46,956 nucleotides of DNA from Gammaproteobacteria bacterium (lineage in GTDB: Bacteria; Pseudomonadota; Gammaproteobacteria; SZUA-140), in the NCBI GenBank assembly GCA_026981935.1, contig JALSIC010000086.1, positions 1 to 46,956 of the forward strand. The letters are read 5' to 3'. Positions 34,716-44,445 of the stretch are shown piece after piece; the stretch's first letter is position 1, and each line of letters opens with the position of its first letter. The translations under genes were made by a program, and so were the position numbers. The notes under the pieces were generated by a model. It made no database searches and was not told where the DNA came from. It saw only the letters and a list, made by a program, of their open reading frames with translations.

Positions 34716-34820
34716 GTCATTTCGAGCGCAGCGGGAAATGACAGTATCCCTGTCATTCCGAGCGCAGCGAGGAATCTTGGGAGGCAGTGGGACAGGATTT
34801 CTCCCTCCGGTCGAAATGAC
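34716..34820. repeat. 67-bp palindrome cluster 4
   Basis: One full unit (34752-34820, 69 bp with a small insertion) and one shortened palindrome (34716-34742) lie in the fliI-fliJ gap (34580-34945), in the same orientation as cluster 2. Nothing else in this gap looks functional. Confidence 0.85.
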
Positions 34821-34945
34821 AGGATGGGGATCGAGGTACGAGGTAACAACTGTTTTCCCGGCTTCTGATCCTACGGATCCTCATCCCGCCTCCCTTTTGC
34901 ATCTCACCTGCGCCCCTGTCGCACCCATTCAGCCAATGAAGTCCC

Positions 34946-36358
34946 TTACACCTGCGCCCGAGGTGACTGCATATGGGGTGCCGGCGTTTCGGGTACCTGC
35001 GCGGGAGGTGAAGACTCGAACAGGGTTGTCAATTGCGCCAGGCTCTGCGCCAGTGTCACCTTCTCCTCCACGCCCTGCTGAAGGAAATCCGCGAGGCGCG
35101 GCTGATAGTCCACGGCCTCGTCCAGGCGGGGATCGCCGCCCCGGCGGTAGGCCCCCACCGCGATGAGATCCCGGTTGGCGCGGTAGGCTGCATAGAGTGA
35201 CCTGAAGCGCCGCACCTGCGCCTGATGAGCAGCAGCGGTGATGTCATTCATGACCCGGCTGATGGAAGCCTCGATGTCGATGGCGGGATAATGCCCCGCA
35301 TCGGCGAGATCCCGCGACAGGACGATGTGCCCGTCGAGGATCGCGCGTGCCGCATCCGCCACCGGGTCATGGAGATCGTCACCCTCGGTGAGGACCGTGT
35401 AGAGCGCCGTGATGGAACCGCCGCCTTCCACACCATTGCCGGCACGCTCCACCAGCCGCGGCAGCCTGGCAAATACCGAGGGGGGATACCCCCGGGTGGC
35501 CGGCGGTTCGCCGATGGCCAGGGCGATCTCGCGCTGGGCCTGGGCGAAGCGGGTCAGGGAATCCATGAGCAGCAGGACCTTCATCCCCTGGTCGCGAAAG
35601 TATTCGGCAATGCTGGTGGCCAGCCAGGCCCCGTGCAGGCGCATCAAGGGCGGCATGTCGGCCGGTGTGGCCACCACCACGGCGCGCGCCATGCCCGCCT
35701 CGCCGAGAATGGAATCCGTGAATTCCTTGACCTCGCGGCCCCGTTCGCCGATCAACCCCACCACGGTGACATCGGCTTCGGTATAACGGGTCATCATGCC
35801 CAAAAGGACGCTCTTGCCCACGCCACTGCCGGCAAACAGGCCCAGGCGCTGGCCGCGCCCGATGGTCAGCAAGGCATTGATGGCACGCACCCCCACATCC
35901 AGGGGTTCGCGGATACGGGCCCTGGCGAGGGGATTGATGGGCTCGGGCTCCAGGGGCAAAGGCGTCTCGCAGGATAACGGCCCCTTGCCATCGAGCGGGC
36001 GCCCGGCCCCGTCCAGCACCCGTCCCAGCAGTCCCGGCCCGCCCAGCAAGGCACAACTGCGCCCGGCAGGCATCACCGACGCATTAGGCACCATACCCTG
36101 GACTTCCGTGGTGGGCATGAGAAAGGTCTTCTCGCCGGAGAACCCCACCACTTCCGCTTCCACGGGACGGCCGTCGCGGCCGGCGATGAGGCAGCGCTCG
36201 CCCACAGCCGCCCGGCAACCCACCGCCTCCAGGGTCAGGCCCACCATGCGGGTGAGCCGGCCTTCCACCACCAGCGGCAATGCTTGCGCGAGCCGCTTGC
36301 GGCGCCGGGCCAGGCGCTCGCGCCAGCGGCCGGCACGGGCATCAACCATCGCCGTCAT
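34946..36358 (-). CDS. fliI: flagellum-specific ATPase FliI
   Basis: A 470-residue F1-beta-like ATPase that forms a hexamer and powers export. It has the Walker [16 protein letters not shown] near residue 175, [32 protein letters not shown] and the family motif [15 protein letters not shown]. The N-terminal ~30 residues are Arg-rich, typical of the FliH-binding region. The ATG at 36358 is chosen because GGGAGGGGAG lies eight bases upstream; it overlaps the fliH end by 17 bp. The C-terminus has a Pro/Ala-rich extension of about 20 residues. Confidence 0.96.
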   Translation of the reverse strand: MTAMVDARAGRWRERLARRRKRLAQALPLVVEGRLTRMVGLTLEAVGCRAAVGERCLIAGRDGRPVEAEVVGFSGEKTFLMPTTEVQGMVPNASVMPAGRSCALLGGPGLLGRVLDGAGRPLDGKGPLSCETPLPLEPEPINPLARARIREPLDVGVRAINALLTIGRGQRLGLFAGSGVGKSVLLGMMTRYTEADVTVVGLIGERGREVKEFTDSILGEAGMARAVVVATPADMPPLMRLHGAWLATSIAEYFRDQGMKVLLLMDSLTRFAQAQREIALAIGEPPATRGYPPSVFARLPRLVERAGNGVEGGGSITALYTVLTEGDDLHDPVADAARAILDGHIVLSRDLADAGHYPAIDIEASISRVMNDITAAAHQAQVRRFRSLYAAYRANRDLIAVGAYRRGGDPRLDEAVDYQPRLADFLQQGVEEKVTLAQSLAQLTTLFESSPPAQVPETPAPHMQSPRAQV

Positions 36359-36986
36359 CGCTGCGCTCCCCTCCCAGGAGTTCGCTGGCAACGGCCGCCA
36401 GGCGCCTTTCCACCGTGGCATCGATGTGCGAGGTATCGGTTGCCACGCGGCAACCGCCGCGTCCCACGGCGGGGTCCTCCAGCAATTGCCAGGCCCCACC
36501 CGGCTCGCCCGGCAGGGCCTCGCGCACCAGTGCCATGTCTTCCGGATTGAGATAGATGCGGACATTGCGCGAGGCGGCCGGCAGTTCCGCCAGCGCGCCC
36601 TGGACCGCAGCCATCACCTGGCCCGGATCGGCCTTCAGTTCCCGCCGGATGATCTGGCGGGCCACGGCGATGGCCAGCGCGGTGAGTTCGTCCACCACCT
36701 CTTCATCGAGCGCCTGCAGGGGCCTTGCAAGCTGATCACAAAGCGCCGCCAGCCGCCGGGCCTGTTCCTGCGCCAGGGCACGCCCCTGCTCCAGTCCCTC
36801 GCGCTTGCCCAGGGCCAGCCCCTCTTCGTAGGCCTGCTGCTGGATCTTCTCCAGATCGGCCGCGGTCATCATGGGCGCGGCGCCGCGACTGCCGGCGTCG
36901 CCCACATCTGGCTGGCACCACCGCGCATAGTTTTCGCGCGCGGTGGCGGCGATGATCTTAGACGAACTCTTCTGCACCCTTGCCAC
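36342..36986 (-). CDS. fliH: flagellar assembly protein FliH
   Basis: A 214-residue regulator of FliI. The start [17 protein letters not shown] matches the conserved FliH N-terminus. A middle part with GxxxG-like spacing ([20 protein letters not shown]) and a C-terminal FliH/HrpE domain follow. No ATG is available before the conserved start, so GTG codons at 36986 or 36977 must serve; neither has a strong RBS. The gene overlaps fliG by 29 bp and fliI by 17 bp, so translation probably depends on coupling. Confidence 0.9.
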   Translation of the reverse strand: MARVQKSSSKIIAATARENYARWCQPDVGDAGSRGAAPMMTAADLEKIQQQAYEEGLALGKREGLEQGRALAQEQARRLAALCDQLARPLQALDEEVVDELTALAIAVARQIIRRELKADPGQVMAAVQGALAELPAASRNVRIYLNPEDMALVREALPGEPGGAWQLLEDPAVGRGGCRVATDTSHIDATVERRLAAVASELLGGERSDDGDG

Positions 36987-37974
36987 CCAGCGCGATGTCG
37001 CCGGACTCGGACAGGCGCCGCGCCACGGCCAGGATCTCCTTCTGCGCCGCCTCCACCTCGCTCAGGCGCACCGGACCCTTGGCTTCGAGGTCGTCGCGCA
37101 GCATCTCCGCCGCGCGCTTGGACATGTTGGAGAAGACCTTTTCCTTCACGGCATCGTCGGCACCCTTGAGGGCCAGGATGAGCGTCTCGGAGGATATCTC
37201 GCGCAGCAGGGCCTGCATGCCACGGTCGTCCACCGCCGCGAGATCGTCGAACACGAACATCAGGTCCTGAATCTTTTCTCCCAGGTCGGCATCGAATTCG
37301 TTGATCTGATCCATGATGGTTTCCTCCACCGACGGCTCCATCACGTTGAGGATGTTGGCGGCGGTCTTGATGCCGCCCACGGTGGAAGACTTGACATGGG
37401 CATTGCCCTTGAACTGGCTCTCGATCACCTTGTTCAATTCCTGCAGCGCCGAGGGCTGGAGACGGTCGAGGGTGGCGATGCGCAGCAGGACGTCGGGACG
37501 GATCTTCTCCGGCAGCAGGGACAGCACCTCCGCGGACTGCTCCGGATCGAGATAGGACAGCACCACGGCGATGATCTGGGGATGCTCCAGCTTGATGATC
37601 TCCACGATGGCGCGGGGATCCATCCACTTGAGCTGTTCCAGGCCCCCGGCATCCTCTCCCATGAGCACCCGGTCGATGATGTTGCCCGCCTTGTCCTCGC
37701 CCAGTGCCTTGACCAGCACGCTCTTCAGATATTCCCGGGAACCGACGCCGAAGGCGGTTTCATTGCTCACCGTCTCCACGAACTCGGTCAGCACGGCGGT
37801 TGCCTGCTCGCGACTCACGTTGCTCAGGCTGGCCATGGCGGTGCTGACCTTGTGCACCTCCTTGGGACCGATGTGCTTGAGCACCTCGGCCGCCTCCTGC
37901 TCTCCCAGGCTGAGCAGCAGGATGGCGGCCCGTTCCAGACCACTGACACCCGAACTGAACTTGTTGTCGGCCAT
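36958..37974 (-). CDS. fliG: flagellar motor switch protein FliG
   Basis: A 338-residue C-ring protein that receives torque from the stator. The N-terminal domain (GLERAAILLLSLGEQEAAEV) binds FliF, the middle domain has an EHPQIIAVVLSYL motif, and the C-terminal charged helix contains FDDLAAVDDRGMQALLREI, where Asp and Arg face the stator. Length is normal. It follows fliF after 16 bp. Confidence 0.97.
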   Translation of the reverse strand: MADNKFSSGVSGLERAAILLLSLGEQEAAEVLKHIGPKEVHKVSTAMASLSNVSREQATAVLTEFVETVSNETAFGVGSREYLKSVLVKALGEDKAGNIIDRVLMGEDAGGLEQLKWMDPRAIVEIIKLEHPQIIAVVLSYLDPEQSAEVLSLLPEKIRPDVLLRIATLDRLQPSALQELNKVIESQFKGNAHVKSSTVGGIKTAANILNVMEPSVEETIMDQINEFDADLGEKIQDLMFVFDDLAAVDDRGMQALLREISSETLILALKGADDAVKEKVFSNMSKRAAEMLRDDLEAKGPVRLSEVEAAQKEILAVARRLSESGDIALGGKGAEEFV

Positions 37975-37990
37975 GTGCGTCCGCTGCTCC

Positions 37991-39646
37991 CTATTCGTTG
38001 CTCACCCAGTTGTTCACCACCTGCGCCACGCGCTTGGGATCCTGGGCGGCCAGGGTGCGGGCAGCGGTGAGATTGGCCTCATAGTCGGATTGCTGTTGCT
38101 GCCCAGGGGGAAGCTGTGCCATGCCCTGGGGACCGCTCAGGGTCAACTGGTCCTCCGTCATGCCTTCCGGGAGAGCGGCACTGCCCGCAGCGGCGGGAAG
38201 CGCCTTGCCCTTGGAGGCCAGTTCGCGCATCACGGGCTTGAGCACGCCGAACACCAGGAACAGGACCAGCAGCACGCCCGCCGCCTGACGACCGATATCC
38301 CAGAGCATGCCGCTTTCCAGCAGGGACGGCTCGGGCAGAGGCTCGGGCTCGGGGGGTTGCGTGAAAGCCGTGTTCACCACGTTCACCCGGTCGCCGCGCA
38401 GGGCATCGAAACCCACTGCCTCCTTGACCAGGCTGGTGAGCCGGTCCAGTTCCTCCTGGGACAGGGGCTTCTTGACAGCTTCGCCGTCCTCGTTGATCAC
38501 CGTCTTGTCGTCCACCACCACGGCCACCGAGAGGCGCCGGATGGTGCCGCCACCGCTGCGGGTATGGCTGATGGTCTTGTCCAGCTCATAGTTGCGGGTG
38601 ACGCGGCGGGTGCTCGTGGACGGCTGGGCCGGCGCCGCGGAAGCGCCTTCCGCTGGCTGTCCGCCTGCGGCATCCTGCTCGCCAGCCGCACCGGGCTGAT
38701 TGGAGACACTGCCGGGAATGCCGGCAGCTGCGAGGGAACTGCCGGTACTCTGCTCCTCAATGGTCTGCTCGCTGCGGATGGCGGGCAGATCCGGGTTGTA
38801 GCTCTCCCGGGTCTGTTCCACCACGGTGTAGTCGATGTCCGCCGACACCTGGGCCCGCACCGCGCCTTCGCCCATGATGGGGGTCAGAATGTCCTCGATG
38901 CGCTTGATGAGATATTCCTCCACGCGCCGGCGGTGCTCGAACTGGGTCGCGGTGAGGCGCAGGTCGCTGGAGCCCTCCGGCGCCGTCAACAGGCGTCCGC
39001 GCTGATCGATGATGGTGACCTGCTCCACGTCCATGTCGGGGACACTGGCCGCCACCATGTGGGCGATGGCCGCCACCTGTTCCTCGCCCAGCGTCCGTCC
39101 CGCGTAGAGATCCACGGTAACCGAGGCACTGGGTTTCTTGCGGCTGCGCACGAAGGCCGTCTGCTTGGGTATGGCAAGATGAACCCGCGCGCTGCGCACC
39201 TTCTGCAGCGAGGCGATGGTGCGCGCCAGCTCGCCTTCCAGGGCACGGTGATAACGGGCGTTCTCCATGAACTGGCTGACGCCGAATCCCTGGTCCTGCT
39301 GGAGGATCTCGAAGCCGATGCCCATGCCCTTGGGCAGGCCCTGACTGGCCAGCTTGAGGCGGGCATCGTGCACATGCTTGTCCGGGACCATCACGGTGGT
39401 GGCGTCCTTGGACAGCTTGTAGGGGATGTCCACCTGCTGCAGGGCCTGGACGATCTCGCTCACGTCCTGTTCGCTGAGATTGCTGTACAGGAGACTGTAG
39501 TTGGGCGTCTGCGACCAGAGCACCGCCGCCACGCCAATGGCGACGCTGGCGGCCAGCCCGATCATCAGACCCAGCTGGCGCAGAAACGGCAGGCTGTTGA
39601 AGCCCCGGCTCTGGGAAACGATCTCTTCGGTCTTTACCAATGCCAT
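37991..39646 (-). CDS. fliF: flagellar MS-ring protein FliF
   Basis: A 551-residue MS-ring subunit with membrane helices near residues 23-45 (LGLMIGLAASVAIGVAAVLW) and 450-470. The YscJ-type ring-building domain has LYSNLSEQDVSEIVQALQ and a GIGFEILQQDQGFGVSQF stretch. A Ser/Gly/Ala-rich insertion lies near 330-360. The C-terminal peptide AQVVNNWVSNE is the FliG-binding tail. GAGGAG precedes the ATG. It follows fliE after 120 bp without a clear promoter. Confidence 0.97.
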   Translation of the reverse strand: MALVKTEEIVSQSRGFNSLPFLRQLGLMIGLAASVAIGVAAVLWSQTPNYSLLYSNLSEQDVSEIVQALQQVDIPYKLSKDATTVMVPDKHVHDARLKLASQGLPKGMGIGFEILQQDQGFGVSQFMENARYHRALEGELARTIASLQKVRSARVHLAIPKQTAFVRSRKKPSASVTVDLYAGRTLGEEQVAAIAHMVAASVPDMDVEQVTIIDQRGRLLTAPEGSSDLRLTATQFEHRRRVEEYLIKRIEDILTPIMGEGAVRAQVSADIDYTVVEQTRESYNPDLPAIRSEQTIEEQSTGSSLAAAGIPGSVSNQPGAAGEQDAAGGQPAEGASAAPAQPSTSTRRVTRNYELDKTISHTRSGGGTIRRLSVAVVVDDKTVINEDGEAVKKPLSQEELDRLTSLVKEAVGFDALRGDRVNVVNTAFTQPPEPEPLPEPSLLESGMLWDIGRQAAGVLLVLFLVFGVLKPVMRELASKGKALPAAAGSAALPEGMTEDQLTLSGPQGMAQLPPGQQQQSDYEANLTAARTLAAQDPKRVAQVVNNWVSNE

Positions 39647-39766
39647 GAAAAGCGGTCTCCTCTATCCTTTATCGGCACATTCTTCGCGCCGGGGGCGGCG
39701 CGCCCGCGCATTCCCCGTCCCCGCTGGAGCGCCCCCCGGCCGCGAATTCATGCATCAGCAAAGTCT

Positions 39767-40090
39767 TCATATCTGCATGTTCATGATGTCCTTGTACGCG
39801 GAGATGAGCTGATTGCGCACATTGAGCATGAGCTGAAACTCGACCCCCGCCTTCTGCGAGGCCACCATGACCTGGGCGATATCCACATTGCGTTCGCCCA
39901 GCTCAAAGGCCTTCTTCAACGCGCCCGCCTCCTGCTGGCTCTCGTTGACGTGATCGATGGCGTTCTTGAGCAACTGGGAAAAATCCACCTGCTGTGGCGC
40001 GGCGGATTCCTGGACGCCAACCCCCCCCTGGGCCGCTCTGGCGGCGGCCTGCAGCTGGGACAGCAATTGACTGGCATTGATCTCACTCAT
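39767..40090 (-). CDS. fliE: flagellar hook-basal body protein FliE
   Basis: A 107-residue adaptor joining the MS-ring to the rod. It shows FSQLLKNAIDHVNESQQEA, FELGERNVDIAQVMVASQKA and the C-terminal GVEFQLMLNVRNQLISAYKD, all typical. GAGGAGGT lies seven bases before the ATG. It follows fleR after 22 bp, so it may be read from the fleSR promoter. I found no sigma-54 element next to it. Confidence 0.96.
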   Translation of the reverse strand: MSEINASQLLSQLQAAARAAQGGVGVQESAAPQQVDFSQLLKNAIDHVNESQQEAGALKKAFELGERNVDIAQVMVASQKAGVEFQLMLNVRNQLISAYKDIMNMQI

Positions 40091-40112
40091 GACCGTACCT
40101 CCTCATTGCCTT

Positions 40113-41465
40113 TCAACCGGCCTGCACCGCGGGAATGGCGATACCCATCTCACGCATCCGTGCCAGCTTGTAACGCAGGGTGCGCTGACTGATGCCCAGC
40201 TTCTCCGCGGCCGCCTTGCGGCTGCCGTTGACGGCCTGCAGGGTCTCGATGATGATGCGCTGTTCCTGGCTCCTGAGATCCTGCGGCAACCTGCCGTCGT
40301 CCTGTGCACCGGCTGCCGCGACATGCCCGGCGGCCAGGCCGGGTGCCGCCTCGAAGTGGATGTCTTCGGCACCGATTTCATCTCCTGCCTGCAAGATCAG
40401 GGCCCGCTGCAGCACGTTGTCCAGTTCGCGGACATTGCCCGGCCAGGAATGGCCCAGCAGCCTTTCCTGCGCGGCCGCGCTCAAGTCCGGCGCCGGGCGG
40501 CCGCAGCGGGCGGCGCCCCGCGCCAGCAGGCGCCGGGCGAGGGGCAGGATGTCGGCGGGGCGTTCACGCAGGGGCGGAAGATGGAGGGGGAAGACGTTGA
40601 GGCGGTAGAAAAGATCCTCGCGGAAGCGCCCCGCCCGGACCTCTTCGCGCATGTCACGGTTGGAGGTGGCCAGCACGCGCACGTCCAGCTCGATGACCTT
40701 GCGTCCCCCCAGGCGTTCCACCTCCCGCTCCTGCAGCACCCGCAGCAGCTTGGCCTGCAGCCCAAGGTCCATCTCGGAAATCTCGTCCAGCAGGATGGTC
40801 CCTCCCTGGGCCTGCTCGAACTTGCCGGGACAGGCCTGATAGGCACCGGTGAAGGCGCCCTTCTCATAACCAAAGAGGGTGGCCTCCAGCATGTTGTCCG
40901 GAATCGCCGCGCAGTTGATGGCGACGAAGGCTTTCTCGGCTCGCGGCGAATGGACGTGGATGTAACGGGCGATCACTTCCTTGCCGGCGCCGCTCTCCCC
41001 GCTGATCATCACCGTGGCGTCCGTGGCGGCGACGCGCATGGCCAGGGCGGCGACGTGGCGGCTCTTTTCATCTTCCGCCACCATCTCGTCGGTGGCCAGT
41101 TCCCGCTTCATGTAGCGGGATACCATCTCCACCAGCACCTCGGCATCGAAGGGTTTCACGAGGTAATCCACGGCACCGTTCTGCATCGCGGCCACGGCCT
41201 TCTGGATGCTGCCGTAGGCCGTCATGAGCAGCACCGGGATGTCGGGACGGTGCGAGCGGATCTGCTCCAGCAGCGCATGGCCGTCCATGGGTTTCATCTG
41301 CACGTCACTGACCACCATGGCGATCTCCTCCCGGGAAAGGACATCCAGCGCCTCCCTGCCATCGCTGGCCACGGCCACGGGAATCCCCGCCAGATCCAGG
41401 GTATCGCTCAGGGCCTCGCGCAAGGTGGGTTCGTCTTCAACGATCAACACACTGGATCGATTCAT
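40113..41465 (-). CDS. fleR: sigma-54-dependent response regulator FleR
   Basis: A 450-residue NtrC-type activator. The receiver domain has the phospho-acceptor Asp54 in VVSDVQMKPMDG. The AAA+ domain has Walker A GESGAGKE, the sigma-54 contact loop GAFTGA and a GGTILLDEISEM Walker B. A Fis-type helix-turn-helix ends the protein (KAAAEKLGISQRTLRYKLA). FleR turns on mid-stage hook and basal-body genes after phosphorylation by FleS. AAAAGGAG precedes its ATG; the gene overlaps fleS by 29 bp. Confidence 0.95.
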   Translation of the reverse strand: MNRSSVLIVEDEPTLREALSDTLDLAGIPVAVASDGREALDVLSREEIAMVVSDVQMKPMDGHALLEQIRSHRPDIPVLLMTAYGSIQKAVAAMQNGAVDYLVKPFDAEVLVEMVSRYMKRELATDEMVAEDEKSRHVAALAMRVAATDATVMISGESGAGKEVIARYIHVHSPRAEKAFVAINCAAIPDNMLEATLFGYEKGAFTGAYQACPGKFEQAQGGTILLDEISEMDLGLQAKLLRVLQEREVERLGGRKVIELDVRVLATSNRDMREEVRAGRFREDLFYRLNVFPLHLPPLRERPADILPLARRLLARGAARCGRPAPDLSAAAQERLLGHSWPGNVRELDNVLQRALILQAGDEIGAEDIHFEAAPGLAAGHVAAAGAQDDGRLPQDLRSQEQRIIIETLQAVNGSRKAAAEKLGISQRTLRYKLARMREMGIAIPAVQAG

Positions 41466-42687
41466 CTATGACTCCTTTTGGCTTGCTCTTTTCTCGACCG
41501 GTTTTCCGACTGGCTTTCCGGCTGGTTTTCTGGCTGGTTTTCCGTCTGGCGCTGCCGCCGACAGGGAGGACAAGGGGCAGCTCGATACCCACGGTGGTCC
41601 CCTCGCCGGGCTGGGAATCCACCCACACCACGCCCTGGTGGGCACGGATCACGGCCTCCACCACGGCCAGGCCCAGCCCCGTTCCGTCACTTCGCGTGGT
41701 GAAAAAGGGCTCGAAGATCCGTTCCCGAACCTCGGGCGGCATGCCCGTTCCGTTGTCCCGCACGAGGATCTGCAGGATCTCACTGCCGCCTTTCTCGCCG
41801 ATGGCGCGGACGATCAACTCGATCCGCCCCTCGTAGCGCGCCGCTTCTGTCCCCGCGCCGTGGGCCTGTCTTCGCCGCTCACAGGCCTGCAGGGCGTTGA
41901 CGACGAGATTCTGCATGACCCCCACCAGGGCATCACGGTTGCCGCGCAGCATGCAGGCGGCATCCGGTGCCTGCAGGATCAAGCGGCAACGGCCCGCCTC
42001 GAGCTGCGGTGCCGTCATCCTGCGCACCTCGCGCAGCAGCGCCGTGGCGTCGATCTCCTCGTCACCCAGCCGTTCGCCCCGGGCGAACATCAGCATGTCG
42101 CCGACCAGGCGTTCCAGATGATCCAGGCAGGCGCGGATCCTGGCGACGCTGCGATGATGCGCTTCCGCCGTCAGGTCAGGGCGTTCGAGATGGGACAGAT
42201 AAAGCAGGCAGGAAGCCAGGGGGGTGCGGATCTGATGGGCCAGTGAGGCCGCCATCTCTCCCATGGCGGCGAGGCGCCGGTGACGATCGAACATCGCCTG
42301 GATGGCGCAGCTTTCGGTGACATCGCGCAGCAGGAGCACCTGGCCGGGGCCGCTGCCCAGGGGGCTGGTGGCCACGTTCAGCAGGCGGCCGTCACGCAGG
42401 GGCACGGCATCCCCGTCGCCAAAGTCGCGAAAGGCCCGCACGATGACCTCCCGCCAGGGCTCCCCCAGCAGCGGCGAGCCCAGATAGTCCACGGCCAGGC
42501 CGTTGCACTGTACGATGCGGCCGCGCCCGTCCAGCACCACCACCCCGGCCGGCAGGGCCTCCAATATCCGGGCCAGTATCCGGGCCGCGGCGCGGCGCTC
42601 GCGGGGCGCCTGCGCGTCGCCGGATGGCAGACGCTCGGCTTCAGGTTCGCAGGGCGTGCAATCGCGGCGGGCTGCAATGGGACTCAT
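41437..42687 (-). CDS. fleS: sensor histidine kinase FleS
   Basis: A 416-residue soluble histidine kinase without membrane segments. A PAS domain (ILEALPAGVVVLDGRGRIVQ) is followed by the H-box with the phospho-His in ASLAHQIRTPLAS, then the ATPase domain (NLVVNALQA, VRDNGTGMPPEV, GTGLGLAVV). The C-terminus has an unusual basic tail of repeated KTSR-like tetrapeptides. The ATG at 42687 has GAGGAGG upstream; ATGs nearer the promoter lack an RBS. It has its own sigma-54 promoter and overlaps fleR. Confidence 0.94.
   Translation of the reverse strand: MSPIAARRDCTPCEPEAERLPSGDAQAPRERRAAARILARILEALPAGVVVLDGRGRIVQCNGLAVDYLGSPLLGEPWREVIVRAFRDFGDGDAVPLRDGRLLNVATSPLGSGPGQVLLLRDVTESCAIQAMFDRHRRLAAMGEMAASLAHQIRTPLASCLLYLSHLERPDLTAEAHHRSVARIRACLDHLERLVGDMLMFARGERLGDEEIDATALLREVRRMTAPQLEAGRCRLILQAPDAACMLRGNRDALVGVMQNLVVNALQACERRRQAHGAGTEAARYEGRIELIVRAIGEKGGSEILQILVRDNGTGMPPEVRERIFEPFFTTRSDGTGLGLAVVEAVIRAHQGVVWVDSQPGEGTTVGIELPLVLPVGGSARRKTSQKTSRKASRKTGREKSKPKGVIDESIQCVDR
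41495..41546. repeat. 12-bp tandem repeat in fleS tail
   Basis: About 4.3 imperfect copies of ggctggttttcc encode RKTS/QKTS/RKAS/RKTG in the basic C-terminal tail of FleS, just upstream of the fleR RBS. Confidence 0.9.
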
Positions 42688-42731
42688 GGATGGACTGCCT
42701 CCTCGTGAGAAACGCATTCCCACGGGATAAG

Positions 42732-42747
42732 GCAATATCCATGCCGG
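42732..42747 (-). promoter_or_regulatory. sigma-54 promoter of fleSR
   Basis: On the minus strand CGGCAT-GGATA-TTGC has exact GG-N10-GC spacing and a full TTGC -12 element; the -24 element has two departures from TGGCAC. The predicted start is about 33 nt before the fleS ATG. Sigma-54/FleQ control of fleSR is known in Pseudomonas. Confidence 0.68.
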
Positions 42748-42806
42748 ACTTACTAATTACTTGTTATTCAATCAGTTGAAAATCACAAAGAACCGAGACG
42801 TCAAAC

Positions 42807-44270
42807 TTACGTCGTCTCGTCGGCGCGCTGGATGCCATATTTCCGCAGTTTTTCCACCAGGGTGGTGCGACGCAGGCGCAGGCGGTTGGCGGCATGGGCC
42901 ACTACGCCCTCGGCATCGTCCAGGGCCTGCTTGATGAGCTTGCACTCCAGGTTGGTGAGATGTTCCTTGAGATCGATGCCGTCGCGGGGCAGGCGGGGCA
43001 CCTCGAAGGGATCCAGCGTGATCAGCGTCTGGTCCGGCGCGACGGCATCCTTGAGGGCGCCGGGATCCACCTGATACTTTTCCGGCAGGTCGCGCAGGTC
43101 CACCACGCCGAAGGGATGCATGATCACCAGCCGCTCGATGACGTTGGCCAGTTCCCGCACGTTGCCCGGCCAGTGGTACTGGCTGAGCGCCATCACCGCC
43201 GACTGGGTCAGCGTCACGGATCCCCGCTTCTCATGCTGCAGGCGGGTGATGATCTCCTTGATAAGCAGGGGGATGTCCTCGGTTCGCTTGCGCAGGGGCG
43301 GCATCTCGATGGGAAAGACATTGAGGCGGTAATAGAGGTCTTCGCGAAACTTGCCGTCCTCGATCATCTGCTCCAGGTTGCGGTGGGTGGCGGCGATGAT
43401 GCGCACATCGGCCTTGATGGTCTTGTTGCTGCCCACGCGCTCGAAGGTCTTCTCCTGCAGCACGCGCAGCAGCTTGACCTGCATGTGCATGTCCATGTCC
43501 CCGATCTCGTCGAGAAACAGGGTGCCGCCCTCGGCCAGTTCGAAGCGGCCCTGGCGGGCGCTGATGGCACCGGTGAAGGCGCCCTTCTCGTGACCGAACA
43601 GCTCGCTCTCCAGCAGTTCCGAGGGAATGGCGCCGCAATTGATGGGGACGAAGGGCTTGTCGCGCCGCGCCGAGTGATAATGGATGTTGCGGGCCACGAC
43701 CTCCTTGCCGGTACCGGACTCGCCCAGGATCAGCACGGTGGCATCGGAACCCGCCACCTGTTCGATGAGCTGGCGTACCTTGCGGATACCGCGACTGTTG
43801 CCCACCAGGCTGCGGAACAGTTCCGGCGAATGGGACGGCGCCTTCTTTTCCTGGCTCTCGCGGTAGACCTGCGCCTGCTGCAGGGCGCTGGTGAAGACCT
43901 GATACCTGACGGGCCGCTTGATCTGCTCGATGACGTGGCTGCCCTCCACGTCATCCAGCTTCATGGGGGTCTTGCCGGAGAGCATCACCAGCACCGGGGC
44001 CTTGGGTGCCCAGGCCTCGAGCGACTGGAGAATGCCAGGATCTGCCTCGATGGCCGACTGGGCCACCAGGAACACCCCCACCTCTTCCGGCGAGTCCAGC
44101 ACGTCCTGCCAGCCGCCCGGCGCACAGGCATGGATATTGTCGTAATCGATGAATTCGAGAATCGACGCCAGGCAGGCGCGTCGTTGCGCATCGCTGTCGA
44201 CGATGACCATGGCGTCCATTCGCTCCCCCAAATGCTTTGCCGGCTGCTTGCCTGACGGTTTGTTGCTCAT
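42807..44270 (-). CDS. fleQ: FleQ/FlrA, sigma-54 activator and flagellar master regulator
   Basis: A 487-residue NtrC-type activator. The N-terminal FleQ domain resembles a receiver but lacks a phospho-acceptor. LFRS at 151-154 matches the c-di-GMP-binding motif of Pseudomonas FleQ. The AAA+ domain has Walker A GESGTGKE at 183-190, the sigma-54 loop GAFTGA at 230-235 and [13 protein letters not shown] Fis-type HTH ([18 protein letters not shown]) closes it. FleQ drives fleSR and fliL-type operons and in Pseudomonas also represses biofilm genes. The ATG at 44270 has AAGGGGGG upstream; an ATG at codon 18 is an alternative. The leader is long and structured. Confidence 0.95.
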   Translation of the reverse strand: MSNKPSGKQPAKHLGERMDAMVIVDSDAQRRACLASILEFIDYDNIHACAPGGWQDVLDSPEEVGVFLVAQSAIEADPGILQSLEAWAPKAPVLVMLSGKTPMKLDDVEGSHVIEQIKRPVRYQVFTSALQQAQVYRESQEKKAPSHSPELFRSLVGNSRGIRKVRQLIEQVAGSDATVLILGESGTGKEVVARNIHYHSARRDKPFVPINCGAIPSELLESELFGHEKGAFTGAISARQGRFELAEGGTLFLDEIGDMDMHMQVKLLRVLQEKTFERVGSNKTIKADVRIIAATHRNLEQMIEDGKFREDLYYRLNVFPIEMPPLRKRTEDIPLLIKEIITRLQHEKRGSVTLTQSAVMALSQYHWPGNVRELANVIERLVIMHPFGVVDLRDLPEKYQVDPGALKDAVAPDQTLITLDPFEVPRLPRDGIDLKEHLTNLECKLIKQALDDAEGVVAHAANRLRLRRTTLVEKLRKYGIQRADETT

Positions 44271-44303
44271 GCAGGCTTCGCCCCCCTTTTGTCTGGATGC
44301 TTT

Positions 44304-44404
44304 AACCTGAATCCATGGGTTTCAGGTTTATGTCTTTGATCTCAGGGAACCTCCTGTCCGGAAGCGCCCTTGCTTCCTCCTGCCGCGCGCTGCCTTTTGC
44401 GCGC
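44304..44404 (-). promoter_or_regulatory. fleQ 5' leader with three perfect hairpins
   Basis: Between promoter and start codon lie three perfect stems: GCGCGC (44385-44390 with 44399-44404), GGAAGC (44360-44365 with 44372-44377) and an 8-bp AACCTGAA/TTCAGGTT stem (44304-44311 with 44321-44328). Several GGA motifs occur on the RNA, one at the edge of the last loop and others as AGGAGG between stems. No U-tract follows, so these are not terminators. Confidence 0.6.
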
Positions 44405-44445
44405 AGACACTACTGTTAAGATCCAACAATCAAAGCTGCGAATTC

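Noticed and set aside
10965-34820. Repeat clusters as CRISPR arrays
   Set aside because: Units are 67-bp imperfect palindromes with repeated rather than unique spacers, and no cas genes are present.
39647-39690. GCCGATAA (minus strand) upstream of fliF as a sigma-28 promoter
   Set aside because: The -10 matches perfectly, but no TAAA-type -35 lies 15-16 nt upstream, and fliF is an early gene not expected to use FliA.
40091-40180. Sigma-54 promoter directly upstream of fliE (a TGGCAC is present in the fleR end)
   Set aside because: No TTGC follows with GG-N10-GC spacing; transcription may come from fleSR instead.
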